Shown: positions 23,640 through 35,989 of the stretch, piece by piece | Numbering within the stretch: the first letter of the stretch is position 1 | Layout of the letters: the number at the start of each line of letters is the position of its first letter | Origin: Metallyticus violacea | Lineage: Eukaryota; Arthropoda; Insecta; Mantodea; Metallyticidae | Assembly: GCA_030762175.1 (NCBI GenBank) | Contig: CM060834.1 | Span: forward strand, 26,770,001-26,834,000 | Reading direction: 5' to 3' | DNA: 64,000 nt | The notes under the pieces: generated by a model | The model's database searches: none | Told to the model about the DNA's origin: nothing | Seen by the model: only the letters and a program-made list of their open reading frames with translations | Program-made: the position numbers and the translations under genes

Positions 23640-24665
23640 TTCAGTACTACAAATGGTTTGTCTCTTATTGCGGTCCAATCGATACAATGTCCTTAGGAAC
23701 ATCCTTTCTCCAATTCACTGGAAATTAGTCTCATTGCAGTGTGACATATTTGGCGGAAAATCTAGAACTTGGAAATTGTCCGTCCACAGTTGGAGTTTCA
23801 CTGACCGACCACAGTGTTTTATCGTAGGAGATCGCTTTTCGACTTTGAGATCAGTGCTGGGACCAATATTATTTTCTCTTTAAACAAATGACATCACTAA
23901 CTACATTAAACATTGCAGGTACTATGTAAATAAATCCTAGAAAATCATACGCAATGATAATGGGCCTTGATCATTATTAAACAAAATTAATCAAACAGTG
24001 CTCAATTGCCAGAAAATTAGTTAAATAAATGAGCTAATGAAATATTTTTTAAAATCTCGGTGTCTATTTTAACAGTAATCTTAATTGGTTAATCCAAACA
24101 AATAAATTGGGAAGATTCTTCTTCTTGAAACTGCTTAAAAATGTTCTTACATTCAATTTAAAAAAGAAAAGGAAAGCGATTGTACCAACATTGATTATGC
24201 CATATTTCGATTACTGCAACATTCCGTTTACTGATATCACGACAAATGAACAGGTTCACAATGCCTACGTGCGCTTAGTAAATCAGATCACAACGCTCCA
24301 GGTTTTGAAATGTTATCCTGACATCGACTGATACTAGAAGGAAGTTCCGCTCCCTCATTCTTCTGTGTCGAATTCTCTGCATTTCAACTTCGCACTATCT
24401 TTCGACCCGTTTTCACTCCCTTATCTTCTCATTCTCTCTATATCCTTACACCGAACCTCTTTCTTGTCTTCATCCTTCACGTTGTCGCTGCCCTTCCTGC
24501 CGTCAGGATTGTCAGTCACAGCGACAATTTAGAATATTGCTCGAAGGTTATTTGCTTGAAGAATGCAGCATTTAACATCTCAATTGTATTTATTGTAATC
24601 GTAATTGTCCCTGGTGAAGGGGAAAAGAAGACCTTATGTTCTTAACTTCACCAAATAAATATATT
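23640..24665 (+). mobile_element. Jockey/I-type LINE 3' end, decayed
   Basis: At 23810-23883 the frame reads QCFIVGDRFSTLRS and VLGPILFSL, the strand around the RT motif that precedes the YADD block (..G.rS......GVPQGSvLGPiLF). Then TNDITNYIKHC. At 24107-24331 LIMPYFDYCN matches the thumb region (liy..fDYCd..y). 24340-24560 keeps a basic tail. AAATAAATATATTTAA closes the element near 24660. The YADD box is lost by stops and several frameshifts are present, so it is inactive. Clade assignment is by motif only. Confidence 0.7.
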
Positions 24666-24704
24666 TAATTTTGATATATTATTTAAATTGTCTTCGAAAT
24701 TGGT

Positions 24705-24860
24705 TCCTCAAAAATGTTTAAGGAAGGAAGCGTTCCAGGCTTTCCGGCATTTCCCCTTTATGAGTACTGAGGGAAACCTAGAAAAAACTTCAGTCCTGGT
24801 GGGAATCTAACTCCAGACCTCTCGCTCACGCGCCTTAACGACCTCTGCTACCCACGGCGG
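24705..24860 (-). mobile_element. SINE family B copy, 3'-truncated
   Basis: The minus strand starts CCGCCGTGGGTAGCAGAGG and covers the tRNA-like head and middle body, then stops around AAGGAAGG...AAAAA. The usual 3' end with the GTGTCC part is missing. It directly follows the LINE 3' end at 24660. Confidence 0.85.
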
Positions 24861-25081
24861 TATTTAGCGAGATGGAAAATAACCTTATGACTAAACACAA
24901 TTTAATTAAGACAATTGTCATCGCTTTCGGTTATTTCAACACAAAATGAAAATCGTCTTTCTTTATCCATATCACTTAAAGTTTGCAGCAACTGTTAATC
25001 TGTGCCGCTTAAATTGCAGACTTGTCCCTCAAATTCTCAACACTGTTGTTTTGGCAGCGTTATGTCTGTAATCTGGCACAT

Positions 25082-25420
25082 TTAACTGACTTCTTTGGAC
25101 ATTATCTCACATGCCTGTTCTATTGTCCCAGTTGAAAGAGATACCTTGATCTTATACTTTGCACCAATTGTCAGTCTTAGGTGGTTGCTTGCGATATTTG
25201 GTCCCTGAGTTTCCTTTGAACAGAAATATGACATCACAAAACAACATTGATCATGCTGCACACCTGAATATATTTTCGTGATAATTATGTAGCTTCGGAT
25301 ATCCCTGTATTCTGGCGGCAGTATAGTGAACTTGAGGATGTAATGTGACTTTTTAAAATCGCTAGACTTGGCAATTACAGCTGGTTTGACAGCTATGACT
25401 TCATATTTTTTGGAACTAAC
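25082..25420 (-). CDS. Unrecognised intact open frame, possible terminal exon
   Basis: The frame is open for 112 codons after an in-frame stop and ends TAA. It has no ATG near its start, so if real it is an exon, not a whole gene. Pieces read VIAVKPAVIAKSSDFKKSHY, then ILKFTILPPEYRDIRSYI, a Cys-rich stretch (QHDQCCFVMSYFCSKE), and LTIGAKYKIKVSLSTG at the C-terminus. Codon use is balanced and the beta-strand-like pattern of alternating residues looks protein-like. TTCTAAG and GTTAG near its 5' edge could serve as acceptors. No clear AATAAA close by. No family recognised. Confidence 0.35.
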   Translation of the reverse strand, partial: VSSKKYEVIAVKPAVIAKSSDFKKSHYILKFTILPPEYRDIRSYIIITKIYSGVQHDQCCFVMSYFCSKETQGPNIASNHLRLTIGAKYKIKVSLSTGTIEQACEIMSKEVS

Positions 25421-25424
25421 TTAG

Positions 25425-27010
25425 AAATTCCCTATATACACGTCATTAGGATACCCTTGAATGGATTTCTGAAACTGTAAGCTAAGAAAGACACTTGCAA
25501 CAGATTGGTTTTTTTTTTTTTTGCTTGTATTTTATCAATAAAGAGGAATGTTTATTGTGAAACAACCTGTACTCTAGATGTCTCATTAAGAAGTTATACA
25601 CCGCTGGTCGTTTATATCTACATATATGTACCAGTTCCAACTTTAAATTACGTAACGCTACCTTATCCTCGCCGTATACCTTTGTGTGTAGTTGAATGCA
25701 AGCATCCATTGAGGACTAACGTCTATTCTTCCCCGAGCTGACCACAAGGAACCCCTCAAGGCATTTTTTCTTTGCGGGCGTGTACAATGTCGTGTATGCA
25801 ATCCCAGTTGATACAAGATACGGACTGACTCAGTAAATAGTTTCTACTAATAATCAAATGTTACAAAAGCTGAAATATATGCCCTTATCCAACAGGCACT
25901 GATCAGATTCTCTAATCTGTCCCAAGAATTTTTGTTAAATGCCGTAACACCAGCTTTTTTTTTCCGATGATGTATGGCCTCCTAAACGACGCGTTAGAGG
26001 ACATCATAGTTCATTTAACAAAAATGTTACTCATTTATGCAAGCGATCTCTCCTCGATTTTTCTTGTGGAGGTTCTGATTCATCCTGTATTTTTAAATTT
26101 GTCTTGGGTTTATCAGTGAATGAAAGATAGGATTCTATAATGTTAATAAAGTTTTCATATAAATGTTGCAAATGTTGATATTGAACATTATAAAAGGTAT
26201 ACTTAACAGACTACTTGCAGGAAACCCCAGTACAGTTTTCCTCATCAGACCTCTGTGAGCATGCGTACTCATTTTCATCATTCTATCATCATATGAACCA
26301 CCATGCAAGCAGAACTTTGTAGGAAGGAAAGTGCTGAAAGCATAAAGGAAGAAAAAATCAACAATAATTAAATATAATTTGTGCATTACAGTAACATTTT
26401 CCTAGTTCGTGTGTTACAACTTTTACTTTTCTATTATTCTGTTCCTCTGAAGAATTCTACACTTTACGCCAGATTTGATCACGCTACAATGTTTTTCTTG
26501 TAGAGTTCACAGCTTTTCTCTTCTGATATTAAAATTGAAGTAATAAAATTGCAATAATTTCTTAATAACTGCTAAAACTAGTTTATTTTTTAGATAAAAG
26601 CTACTTTAGGGAATTTATTCCACATTTTGTGAATACGAGAGTCACCAACTTTGGTGAGTGCTGTAGAACAAGTAGAAATACAAGAAGACCTTGTGCATCG
26701 ACGGTACTGGCAGCTGACGAGATTTTGGTACCTAAAGTATTTTATTTGTATATTATTTATTTTGTAAAACTTTTAGGAATGTTAAATAATTATTTAGTAG
26801 TAAAGGAATATTTCTCCAACATAAAACTATGCAAGCCAAATTAATTTTTTCCTCAATCATACTGAATATAAAAACACATTCATACATTTACTACATTTAA
26901 ATATCTTATTTTTCCTAGAATTTCTTTGTAATGTCATAATAATGAAACTTATTAAATATTTTAGCAATTCATTTACCTTGCAGTTTTTTCCAACTACGGG
27001 CTATTATTAA
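25425..27010. other. Intergenic, AT-rich
   Basis: No gene or clear repeat seen beyond short homopolymers. A minus-strand 75-codon frame at 25482-25709 is open but not convincing. Confidence 0.45.
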
Positions 27011-27049
27011 ATTATGAGGATTTCTGATAGTACATTAAATTTTCTGCAG

Positions 27050-27337
27050 AATGAGCTCGGGATATCAAGAAGTTGTGAATGCTTTACCTGCCGCATGCCT
27101 GTCAGGAAAACTGAAGCGATCCTGAAAAGGAACTGGAGGACAAGTTTTTGCTGCGATAAAACTGTCGGCGTGCAGAAACGGAGAGCATGTTCATGTATTT
27201 TCACGGATCACGCCTTTGAGAAAGACATTCTTAGAAGCCACTGCGCAGTAGTTGTAGAAGCAGTTGTAGTATACTTATTTCATTGGCACCAATACAACTT
27301 CAACAGGTGCATGGATCTAACGTTTGCGCTTGTATAA
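27050..27337 (+). CDS. Unrecognised frame, weakly THAP-like
   Basis: The frame continues from 27014 to 27337 and has a pyrimidine-poor but usable acceptor (TTTTCTGCAG) just before 27050. It contains a Cys-rich start (RSCECFTCRMPVRK), a W (KRNWRTSF), ACSCIFTDHAFEKDIL and then RSHCAVV. The spacing resembles the second half of a THAP zinc finger (W...iCs.HF..d.Fe......L...AVP), but the first Cys pair and the HF motif are imperfect. A second frame opens with ATG at 27051 and soon stops. Could be a decayed transposon-borne THAP domain. Weak call. Confidence 0.22.
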   Translation, partial: NELGISRSCECFTCRMPVRKTEAILKRNWRTSFCCDKTVGVQKRRACSCIFTDHAFEKDILRSHCAVVVEAVVVYLFHWHQYNFNRCMDLTFALV

Positions 27338-27439
27338 TATGCTAGGTGAATTTGATCAAATACAAGATATTAGACTAGATATTTTACAATAAACTATAAA
27401 AGCATATATTCAACATTAGAATAAAAAGTAACAAATAAA

Positions 27440-28095
27440 AAGAAAAATATGTTCAGTTTAAAAATACATATCAAAGAAAAAATAGAAAAAAGTTTCGTTC
27501 GGAATGGCACACACGCACAAGTGGGTTCAATAGTTTCCTCCCATACCCCTCTTTGGTTATCAGCCATTTCAGACCTGAACTGTTTCGCTTTCCTCGAAAA
27601 TTTAGGCAATCTCTTCTCTCCATCCTGCCTGCCAGCATAGATAGTTTTTCCTCCGTTCCTCCATACCTTTATTCGGTCCGTATATATGTCCATTCTTCAG
27701 AGATGTGGAAATTTTTCGCTTATATTCATCGACGATCTTAAATTATTCACCAAGCCTCTAGTCTGAGCCATGCGAGCTTCTGTCTAGTGAGTTTGTATCC
27801 TGTTTTGATGAACTGATCCCCCGTTCTGATTTTAGTACTTCTAGCGAAATCATCTCTCTGCATTGCGCACTCTGCATGCCTACCCATGTCCTTCAACCGG
27901 TTCTTAACCTTCCTCCATGCTCTCTTTCTACTCCTCTGATCCGCTCAGCCCTATTGTTTGCAATCCATTTTATTTGGATTCCATATCACATTCCTCCCGT
28001 TCTTAGCTGTTCGTGGTATATCCGTTTCACATTTTTCTGTATCTATTCGCAAAGCAAAGGAGATGATTTCGTTATAGAGATGGTACGAAATGTTA
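27440..28095 (-). mobile_element. Non-LTR RT 3' relic, family F
   Basis: The reverse strand is homologous to 60230-60640: both carry GCATGGAGGAAGGTTAAGAA, a TGCGCAATGCAGAGAG stretch, and a TGCTGGCAGGCA part followed by GTTCAGGTCTGAAA-like bases, in the same order. The better copy at 59.9 kb has an RT-like FVYLGIAFTMNGQW upstream. This copy has only the last several hundred bases and its frame is broken. Confidence 0.6.
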
Positions 28096-28563
28096 AATAG
28101 TTGTTCTTTATTCCCTTAATTTCCCCCAGTAAAAATCCCGATAAAATAAAACAGACGATGTTACAGAACAAGGAACTTCAGACATTTTAATTTGCTGCAA
28201 ATTTACAGTTTTCTTTAGGATTGAAATGTCTACTTCTTAATGAACTTTGTTAAAAGAAGAATGTGACAGATATCAAAATTCTCAAAAGTAACAGACGAAT
28301 AAAACTATACAATTAGCGGTGGCGCTTTGTTCTGTATTTGCGAGTTTCGGATTGTTCTCCTATCAGATGCCCTTTCTTTGGGTGGGCACCGGCTAAAAGG
28401 AAATAAAGGGGTACATTTGAAAATAAAATAATAATGATATTTGTTTTATACAAGTAATTCTGAATAATACTCTATTAAAATATATTACAGGTTATCAAAC
28501 CTCTTAACGTCCTGCGAGGCCTTCCAGGGTGTCAATGAAGATCTGTTAACAACCTTTATTCTC

Positions 28564-28795
28564 AAGATCGCGGGTTCAATCCCGGCCAGGGTTGATGCGT
28601 TTTTTCGTAAAAATTCTAAGTATGGGGGAAGTAATGCTGTGGGTCCCTTGTCGTAGATTTACGGTACGTAAAATAACTTCAAGCCTGAAAGAAGAGAACT
28701 CTTGAGCTAAATTTATGGGTGTTTCATGCCCTGAAATAAATGGGACACTAACGACCTGGGATATCAAAGAGCGTTAGTAATAAACGAAATTAATT
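28564..28795 (+). mobile_element. SINE family A copy, 5'-truncated
   Basis: Begins at ATCGCGGGTTCAATCCCGGC (box B) with no box A half, then follows the family body to GAGCGTTAGTAATAAACGAAA. The 3' hairpin is only partly kept. Confidence 0.85.
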
Positions 28796-28799
28796 CATT

Positions 28800-29390
28800 A
28801 ATTTGACCCAGCATTTCTCCTACAAGCGCAAAGGTTTGCAAAATTGTTTAAACACCGCAAATTTCACTGTTACTTTACAACCTGTTGCTAAAGTTAGCAC
28901 GTTTAACTCTGTTTTGATAGCATGATTCCGATATACTGTAAAATACAAGGTGTATAAAAAGAATAACATTTCATAAGACTATATCTTTTACACGCATGAA
29001 CTTTGAACTTTGAGATAGATTTTAAAATGCCTGTTGGAGTAAAAGGGCTCGTTTATCATTTCCCTAAGTGTTCAATAAACAACCAACCTCTTAAAAACTG
29101 TTGATGCCAACATAGTATATTATGAGTAGTAGGAGGTATCGACGAAAATCATTGCACAGTTGTAATGTTACTTTGTCACACTCAGCTCTACCAGAGAGGC
29201 AAATGTGAACGTGAGTTTTTTCCCCAACACTTTTTAAAAATTTTACCGCTAGGCTCAATGTCCATGCTTGTGAAAGATATGGAAATTCGAAATTGTATGA
29301 TTCTTTTTCATACATCTGGTATACGGGCATGTTAAAGTATAAAAATTGAAAACTGCGCAATTCGGGAATTTTTATATCTAAATGTAATAA
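28800..29390. other. Intergenic, AT-rich
   Basis: No gene or known repeat seen. Confidence 0.5.
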
Positions 29391-29399
29391 GGTCTAAAG

Positions 29400-29625
29400 G
29401 TAATATGTTTTGTCCTCTGGACTCAAGGTTTGTGTGTGAGCTGAGATCGCCAGATTTTTATGGGCGTAAAGATCCAGCGCTAGTTCTCCAAAAGGGAGAT
29501 TTTTGGCAAGAGTACTATGTTGTTGATAAACGATACGTTAAGGAACTCCATATCTGAAAAATGAGCTCCCTGTATAAAATTATGGGCTATTTTATTTCTA
29601 AACAATGCCTTAGTAGATGACATTT
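29400..29625 (+). repeat. SINE-like family C, copy 1
   Basis: Shares with 42545-42735 the order: a TTTTT-type linker, then ACGTTAAGGAACTCCAYA, TGAAAAATG, CCTG and a TATT-ending tail. The head is too diverged to show boxes here. Identity is moderate. Confidence 0.35.
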
Positions 29626-29629
29626 GAGA

Positions 29630-32555
29630 CAATGGGCTAACTAATTGTTCCTCTGAGGTCTGTAGGTGCTAAGTGTTACTACTTCAAATAGTTAATATAG
29701 TTCGTAAGAATGAAAACGGGCCTTAAGTATAGTACTCGTAAAGATAGGATGATGGGATATCTTAACACGATATCTTAAAATACCGTACTGTTGCAAGTGG
29801 AGCGTTTGTTATATGGAGTAAAGAATGTGTCAATAACCGAGAGGGTTGTATTCAGCAGTTTTTAGTGACCGACTATAACTGACTAAGGTTTCCGTACTTT
29901 TTCCTCAGTCTATTTAAAAAAAAAAAAAGGCGTACTGAATACATTTTATGTGATTTATTTGCCATCTTGTGTACATTTCGGCCACTTTCATAACTCGGAT
30001 ATTTTCGTCAGATAAACAAATGAAGTACGTCATTATTTCATGACCCACCTGTAGGCTCCAAGTGCTTTAGCTGGAGGCATGGAAGAGCGCATTGTAGTGG
30101 CGATGGCAGCGGTTTCGCCACACTTAACTTTCAAGTCACGGGGCCCTGAGAAAACACCCTGATGAGGAATACAAGTGAGGAAGCGGGCTTAACCAGGGTT
30201 AAGTGCGGGTCAGACCTTATTGCTCTCAATGTGATGGAACAGGGAGTCCCTTAGCTTACAACCTTATTCATTTAATGTGGTGTCACTTTTCTTTCTATCT
30301 CGTCATCGGCTGACTCACTTTTTTGTCCACAACTCCGCATGTTTTGGGGCGCCTGTAACGTCAAATTGGAACTTCAATAGCCGCACATACTTACTGTTTT
30401 TTCTCTTGAAAACTAATAGTATTTTTTTTTCGTTGATAGTATTAAATAGCCTATAATAATAGGAGTGAATGATGTCAGAACTAACAAAACATAAAAAGTA
30501 TTTAAGGAAGCGGAATTTGATATAAAGTGCTGAAGTCTGGAATGTTGGTTTGTCCTTATCTTGGGTTAAGCCCATGCAAATTTTATAAATGCAGATTTAT
30601 GCCGTCATCTTTATATGCAGGCCTGGGCTGATCTGCATATCGCTCTTAAGAAAGCTACATAAGTGGAAGATATATTTTGAACCAAGCTTGGGTAAAGCTG
30701 TTGGTTTTCTTTGTGAATATCCTAGAACTACATTAACTAAGTTTCGAATAAGGGCATCTCCAAGGCCTCAGAAGTGGATTCTCTCCTTCGTGTAGGACTG
30801 ATAACTGCCGGAAATGAACAACTACCGAGATGTTTGAAACATATCCGCATTGTTTTCATCAGAAATTGGCTACACGATAATGTTGGCAGTAAGTACATGG
30901 ATGTGTGATCTTGCAAAAGAATTTACATTATCTTCATTAATACCACGAATGCTGATAATTTTTCGGTAATTTAACGAATGTTTGCTCTCACGATAAATAT
31001 TTAGAGACTTAAATTATCTAATGACAACAAGAATGAACTTGAAAGATCAATTAAATTTCCTAACAAAAAATTATAAGAAAGAGGGTGGGTATTCGGTAAG
31101 ATTATTGCAATGCGAGAACGATGCCTTTTTTGTACACTTAATACCATCATTGAAACTATTTCGCTTACCTGGTTTATCTTTCTGAAAACATATACCATTT
31201 TATTAGTTTTTATTCCAAGAAGAACGCGTGGAGATCTACATTAAATAAAATAAAAAACAACTGGACACTATTATAGCAATTATCTTTTACTACTATGTTT
31301 GTATCAATTATGATATATTTCGTGTTATAATGAGAACGTTTTTTAGGAGGCAGTGAAATAATCAAACTGTAATTGAATAATAAAAACAAATGAGCATTTG
31401 AGGTTATAATAACAGTTCACAGTAAATGTATTTATTTTAACAGTAAATTTAAAATCAAATAAAAATATTACTCTTTTTATTTGATTTAAATCATATTATT
31501 TAATGTTTTCATTGAAATAATTTATTGTTCAATTGCTGTAGTTAATAACAGTTCCATGTGAAATCGTACGAACCGGAAATAGGATAATGCATAGAATAAG
31601 GCTTTTTAGATCCCTAATCTAATCGAAGCACAGATTATAGGTGGGGGAACAGAAGGGGAAAAACTATCAGTTATTAGTTTTTGATTACCGTGCTTTAAAA
31701 CTTTTTATTAAGTTCCATTCTGTTTGGTGAATTGGGATCAATGAAATTGTACATTGGCTGAAAGGTGCTGCGTGTAATTACCGAACAATCAAGGAAATTA
31801 AGCAGTGTGAACTGGAATCATTGAGGGTCTAGTGAGTGAAGGTGCGATTCTCACACACTTCGAAAGACCTGTTTACTTTATATTATTGAAAACATTTATT
31901 TAATTCGAAAGAGCAGATATTCGTTTTAGAAAAAGTAACTTTTTTTTGTCAGAGATTATAAACAGAAGTCCAGAGAGTGACACTAAGAAAATAAACACAA
32001 TATGTCCTCGAAATCTCTGATTTTAATGTCACAGAATGTTTCCATAATACCGTGAGTAGATCATAAGTGCCACAACTAGATAAGAAGTACAGAAATCCCT
32101 CTCCAATGAAGACGGAGAAAAATACGAAATCTGTTAGCAGCAACTCTTTAAGAATATTCGCTAGTCGAAAAACGCAATATTTCCTGAGGACATAAATAAT
32201 TCATAAAGTAGTGAATTATTATAAATTTTATTTGAAGCAATGGTTGTGTCACTTCCTTCAGCAAATACTCAGTAAAGTAATAATTAGAGATGAAACAATT
32301 ACTTAGCAAGATATCAGCGTATGGTCGACGCGAGCATTTCAATGTCGGCAGAGGCAGGGAGGTCAGAACCGGATTCCGTTCAGTATGGCAACAGTGCCGA
32401 AAGTGGGCGATTCCATTGGTAACTTGTAGTTTGGTATTTATCTTGGACCGCAGTACTTCGGCAACCTCGTGTTCATGAAAGGAGATGTTTCATGCTTTGT
32501 AATTATATACGATATTAGTTATTTAATTTTCGGAACTTTACTAGGTAGAAGGTCG
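29630..32555. other. Intergenic, AT-rich
   Basis: No gene seen. Includes a GC-richer block at 30040-30240 of unknown nature and a perfect 14 bp stem hairpin at about 31453-31489. Confidence 0.45.
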
Positions 32556-32569
32556 GAACTCATCAACTC

Positions 32570-33000
32570 ATGACTGTTTCTTTTGGAAATCGTCTCTCCC
32601 ACTCTCGATTCAAAGTTGTACCCTCTGGAACCATTCATGAAATAGACACGCTATGCTTCTTTTACAGACGGAGTTTACCTCCTTTTCGTAGGCACGCTAT
32701 GCTTCTTTTGGACACCCAAACTGATAGCCCTTCAGCTTTTACTTGCCGGTTGGATACAGGTAAAAGTCGCAGGGAGCCAGAACTGAACTGTACGGGTTGT
32801 TCACCAGTGTTACTCCCGATTCTTGAAAAATTTCAGAGCAGTGTGCGGAGAGGCATTGTCGTGATGAAGCATATTCCTCACAACTCAGACTTTGGTCTTT
32901 TTTGTTAGTTTTCCGAAGACCCTGGGGTGACATGTCTTGTACTAGATGGCAGTAACTATTTTGTTCCTGGAGTGGAATAGCTGTAATATGTGTAATTTGC
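32570..33000 (-). pseudogene. Mariner-like transposase C-terminal relic
   Basis: The minus strand shows MLHHDNASPHTALKFF, the block with the middle catalytic Asp (lfHdNApaHtA). After a frameshift it gives VNNPYSSVLAPCDFYLYP, which matches (HpPYSPDLAPcDfflFp), with catalytic Asp kept and the usual PDL changed to SVL. KGYQFG and the C-terminal part follow in a third frame. No TIRs seen. Confidence 0.75.
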
Positions 33001-33253
33001 TGAGAAGAAACTGAGCTTTCCTCGCCTATGAAGGTATCGTGGAAACCTTGATAAAAAAACCGTCACGAAGGAGCTGCGTAAACTAAGAGAGTTCCTCATT
33101 TAGTAAACTTAAAAAAAGAATATGAAATCCAAAGTATGGCCTTATTAGTTAATGAAATGAAATAATTTACGGCATTACTGTGTGGTGTTATGGGGTCAAA
33201 ATAAGAATTCTTGTAATCTATAAGCATCGCAAAAGAGAAACTACAATTTTAGA

Positions 33254-33255
<2 letters not shown>

Positions 33256-33307
<52 letters not shown>
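33256..33307. repeat. (ATT)n microsatellite
   Basis: About 17 ATT units. Confidence 0.95.
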
Positions 33308-33689
33308 GAGAATAAACCACAAAAATTGATTATATAATATTAAATAAATGAACTGCATGAACATTGATAGACAAAGCTATACTTTGTGGGTATTTTTAAG
33401 CGTTTTTAAATGTAATCATGTTTATGAACTAAGCCCGTGATATCACTAAAATAGAGGCAAGATAACAGATAGTTTCGAGTTATATCATGTATTTAAGATG
33501 ACGATGTTCATATATTTCAATAAAACAAAAACATTTTATTGTTCATAAACAAATAAAATGTAGAAAGCAAATAAAAACAAGCAAAATTTACATCTATTTT
33601 CATGGCTTTGAAATTTAATTTAAATGTTATTGTAGTAAAAACATGTAATAGAAACATTTTCTGAATGTTAATACAAAGCTCTCTTACAT

Positions 33690-34080
33690 ACAAATATAAT
33701 TCTGAAACACATATTAGATTAATATTTTACGTTTACTATCTTCATGGCGATACTTTTGTTAAATATAAAACATATGCATCATTTATATGCTGAATTAATT
33801 TGCCCTTTTATTTTAAAACAATAGAGAGAAAATAAAACGCAAGAGTACTTTTTAAATGTCCGTTTTCAAGCATTTCCCTGCTTCTAATGATTCAATTTAG
33901 CCCAATTTTCAGAAACTAATTTTTCTTAATTTACATAAATGGTATAAACGGATTTTTGCTTTGAAGAAGTAAATGTTGGTAATTTTTAAATGTTCGATTT
34001 CAGGTAAACCCCCAATGCTAATTATCTGATATCACTGATTTTCTATTTACTGTTTATCTTGTTTGATTTAAACAGCAAGT
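33690..34080. repeat. Dispersed repeat E, second copy
   Basis: Matches the leader and first two units of 5440-6460: AACGCAAGAGYRCTTTTTAAAT, GCTTTTRTTAAATAYAAAAC and a GATTTCAGGTAAACCCCCA stretch. It is cut short after about two units. Confidence 0.7.
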
Positions 34081-34089
34081 TAGCATATG

Positions 34090-34124
34090 ACATACACACA
34101 CACGCGCGCGCACGCACGCACACA
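34090..34124. repeat. (CA)n/(CG)n microsatellite
   Basis: Alternating purine-pyrimidine run with a central GCGCGCGC, embedded in CA repeats. Confidence 0.95.
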
Positions 34125-34860
34125 CTGGAATCAGCTAAAACTAATATATATATATTTACTGTTTTGACATTAAATGAAATGTTCTATATAATGATGTAAA
34201 ATTAATTTCTTTCATCGATAAGTTTTTAATCATACATCATGCCTGAACCTGAAGGACAAGAGAATCTTATAAATACATTTAAAAAAAAAATACTACATCT
34301 TTGCTTAAAATATTTTACAAAGGCCCGTTTTATATCTTTCGACTACCTTTTGACTCTGGTTAGTGTTATCCTTAGATAACAGAGGGGATGTCTATTTTTA
34401 ATACATGTTCCAGTTGTTTGCTCGGGCGCAAAGTTACGCTTTAACAAATTCTGAATGCTGTACTTAGAGGGTATTATGCTCTGTAGAACATCCTGTAAGC
34501 AATTTGGTTCTCTTCTCGTATGGAAAACTTCCACTGTTCATCTATTCCCTTTTTGCTCTCTTCCTGTAAATAAGTAAAATAAGACATTAGTGATTTATTT
34601 TCTGCAATATAATTTTTTCCGGCATGAAACCTTCGACAGCGGTAAGAATGGCGATCTAATAGAAAAATGCTTGTAATTTGAAGAAATTGTTTTGAGCATG
34701 GTATTTTTGGCGTAATTATTTGAGCTTCTACTTAGCTTTCATTACACTGAGGTACCATTATCATTTGCAGCTCTGTCCACCTGGGTATCTGAAAAGGAAC
34801 GTTGCATCGAATGTTTATTAAAAATGTGTGATTAATTCGTCTATAACAACTGAATAGACA
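34125..34860. other. Intergenic, no recognised gene
   Basis: AT-rich DNA with a short GC-richer part at about 34390-34520; nothing recognised. Confidence 0.45.
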
Positions 34861-34872
34861 AAGTGCGGATGT

Positions 34873-35168
34873 TGATTGTTGATTTGTTTATTTACTGACG
34901 CTCTTTAATATCTCAGGTCATAAACCTATTTTTATTTAGGGCGTGAAACGACCGATAAATTTTGCTCAGAAGCCTCTACTTTCAGGCTTGAGGTTCTTTA
35001 TCGTGCCGTAAATGTACAACACGGGCCCAACGGCTTTACTTCCCTTCCGAAGGAAACCATACTTACGATTTTTACGCCCGAAAAAATCCATCGATCCTTG
35101 CCGGGTTTGAACCTGCGATCTTGGGTTTAGAAGGCAAGTATGGTTACCACTACACCACCAGGACCGAC
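34873..35168 (-). mobile_element. SINE family A copy with target-site duplication
   Basis: The minus strand reads head GGTCCTGGTGGTGTAGTGG, box B GGTTCAAACCC and a full body to the 3' hairpin. AAGTGCGGATGT (34861-34872) and AAGTGGGGATGT (35169-35180) flank it, a 12 bp target duplication with one mismatch. Confidence 0.92.
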
Positions 35169-35184
35169 AAGTGGGGATGTGTTT

Positions 35185-35985
35185 ACCTCTATAGCCCAAT
35201 AAATGATCTCGCAATACTTTCCTCTTTCCCGCGTTTATTTTTGATATGGGACACCTGAGGGCGGATTTCGTATTTTCTGTAATCAGAACCGTATTTTTTG
35301 TGTTGTTATTTATTTTTTTAAAATTTAATGTCTTTTAAAATATCAATTTTTATTTTGAAATAGTACAATATATTTTCGGGATAATTTTGCGGTAAATATT
35401 CGTGATTTGTATAATAATCGACAACAGTCTTGTGCAATATTTAAAACTTTAATTTATCTTACTTAATTGAAATAAAATAAATATTAATATAATAATAAAT
35501 GTACCTCTACATGTGTAATTACATTATTATTAATACTCAGATAATTTTATATAAAGTTTAGTTAAAGGAATATATCAGTTGTTAGTTATTTAAGGACATG
35601 TAAAGGGGTAGTATAGCATAATAAATTAATTTTAGGCTTGGTATAATTATTAATTATTATTTGCTTCATATCACTAAAGTGCAATATACAAGTTATTACA
35701 ATGTTTTGAGGGTTCATTAAACATCTGTTATCAGCTGGGCCGTGTTTATTTATTTTTGTGTGTTAAAGATAAACGCGAAAGATGTTTCACAGCTGCAGCT
35801 AAAATTACCTCTTGTAACACATAAATAATAGTGAATGTAAAACTTATTTTTTCACGCAAAATTTCACGAAAATCTTTATTTGAGCTATAAGCAGCAAAAA
35901 ATGTATACAAAATTTAAAATTTAGTTATATTTGATATACTCCAAAATTAGTTTAGCATTTGGACAACCCTAATTTAGAGGATGGT
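35185..35985. other. Intergenic, very AT-rich
   Basis: No gene or known repeat; long A/T-rich stretches. Confidence 0.5.
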
Positions 35986-35989
35986 CTGG

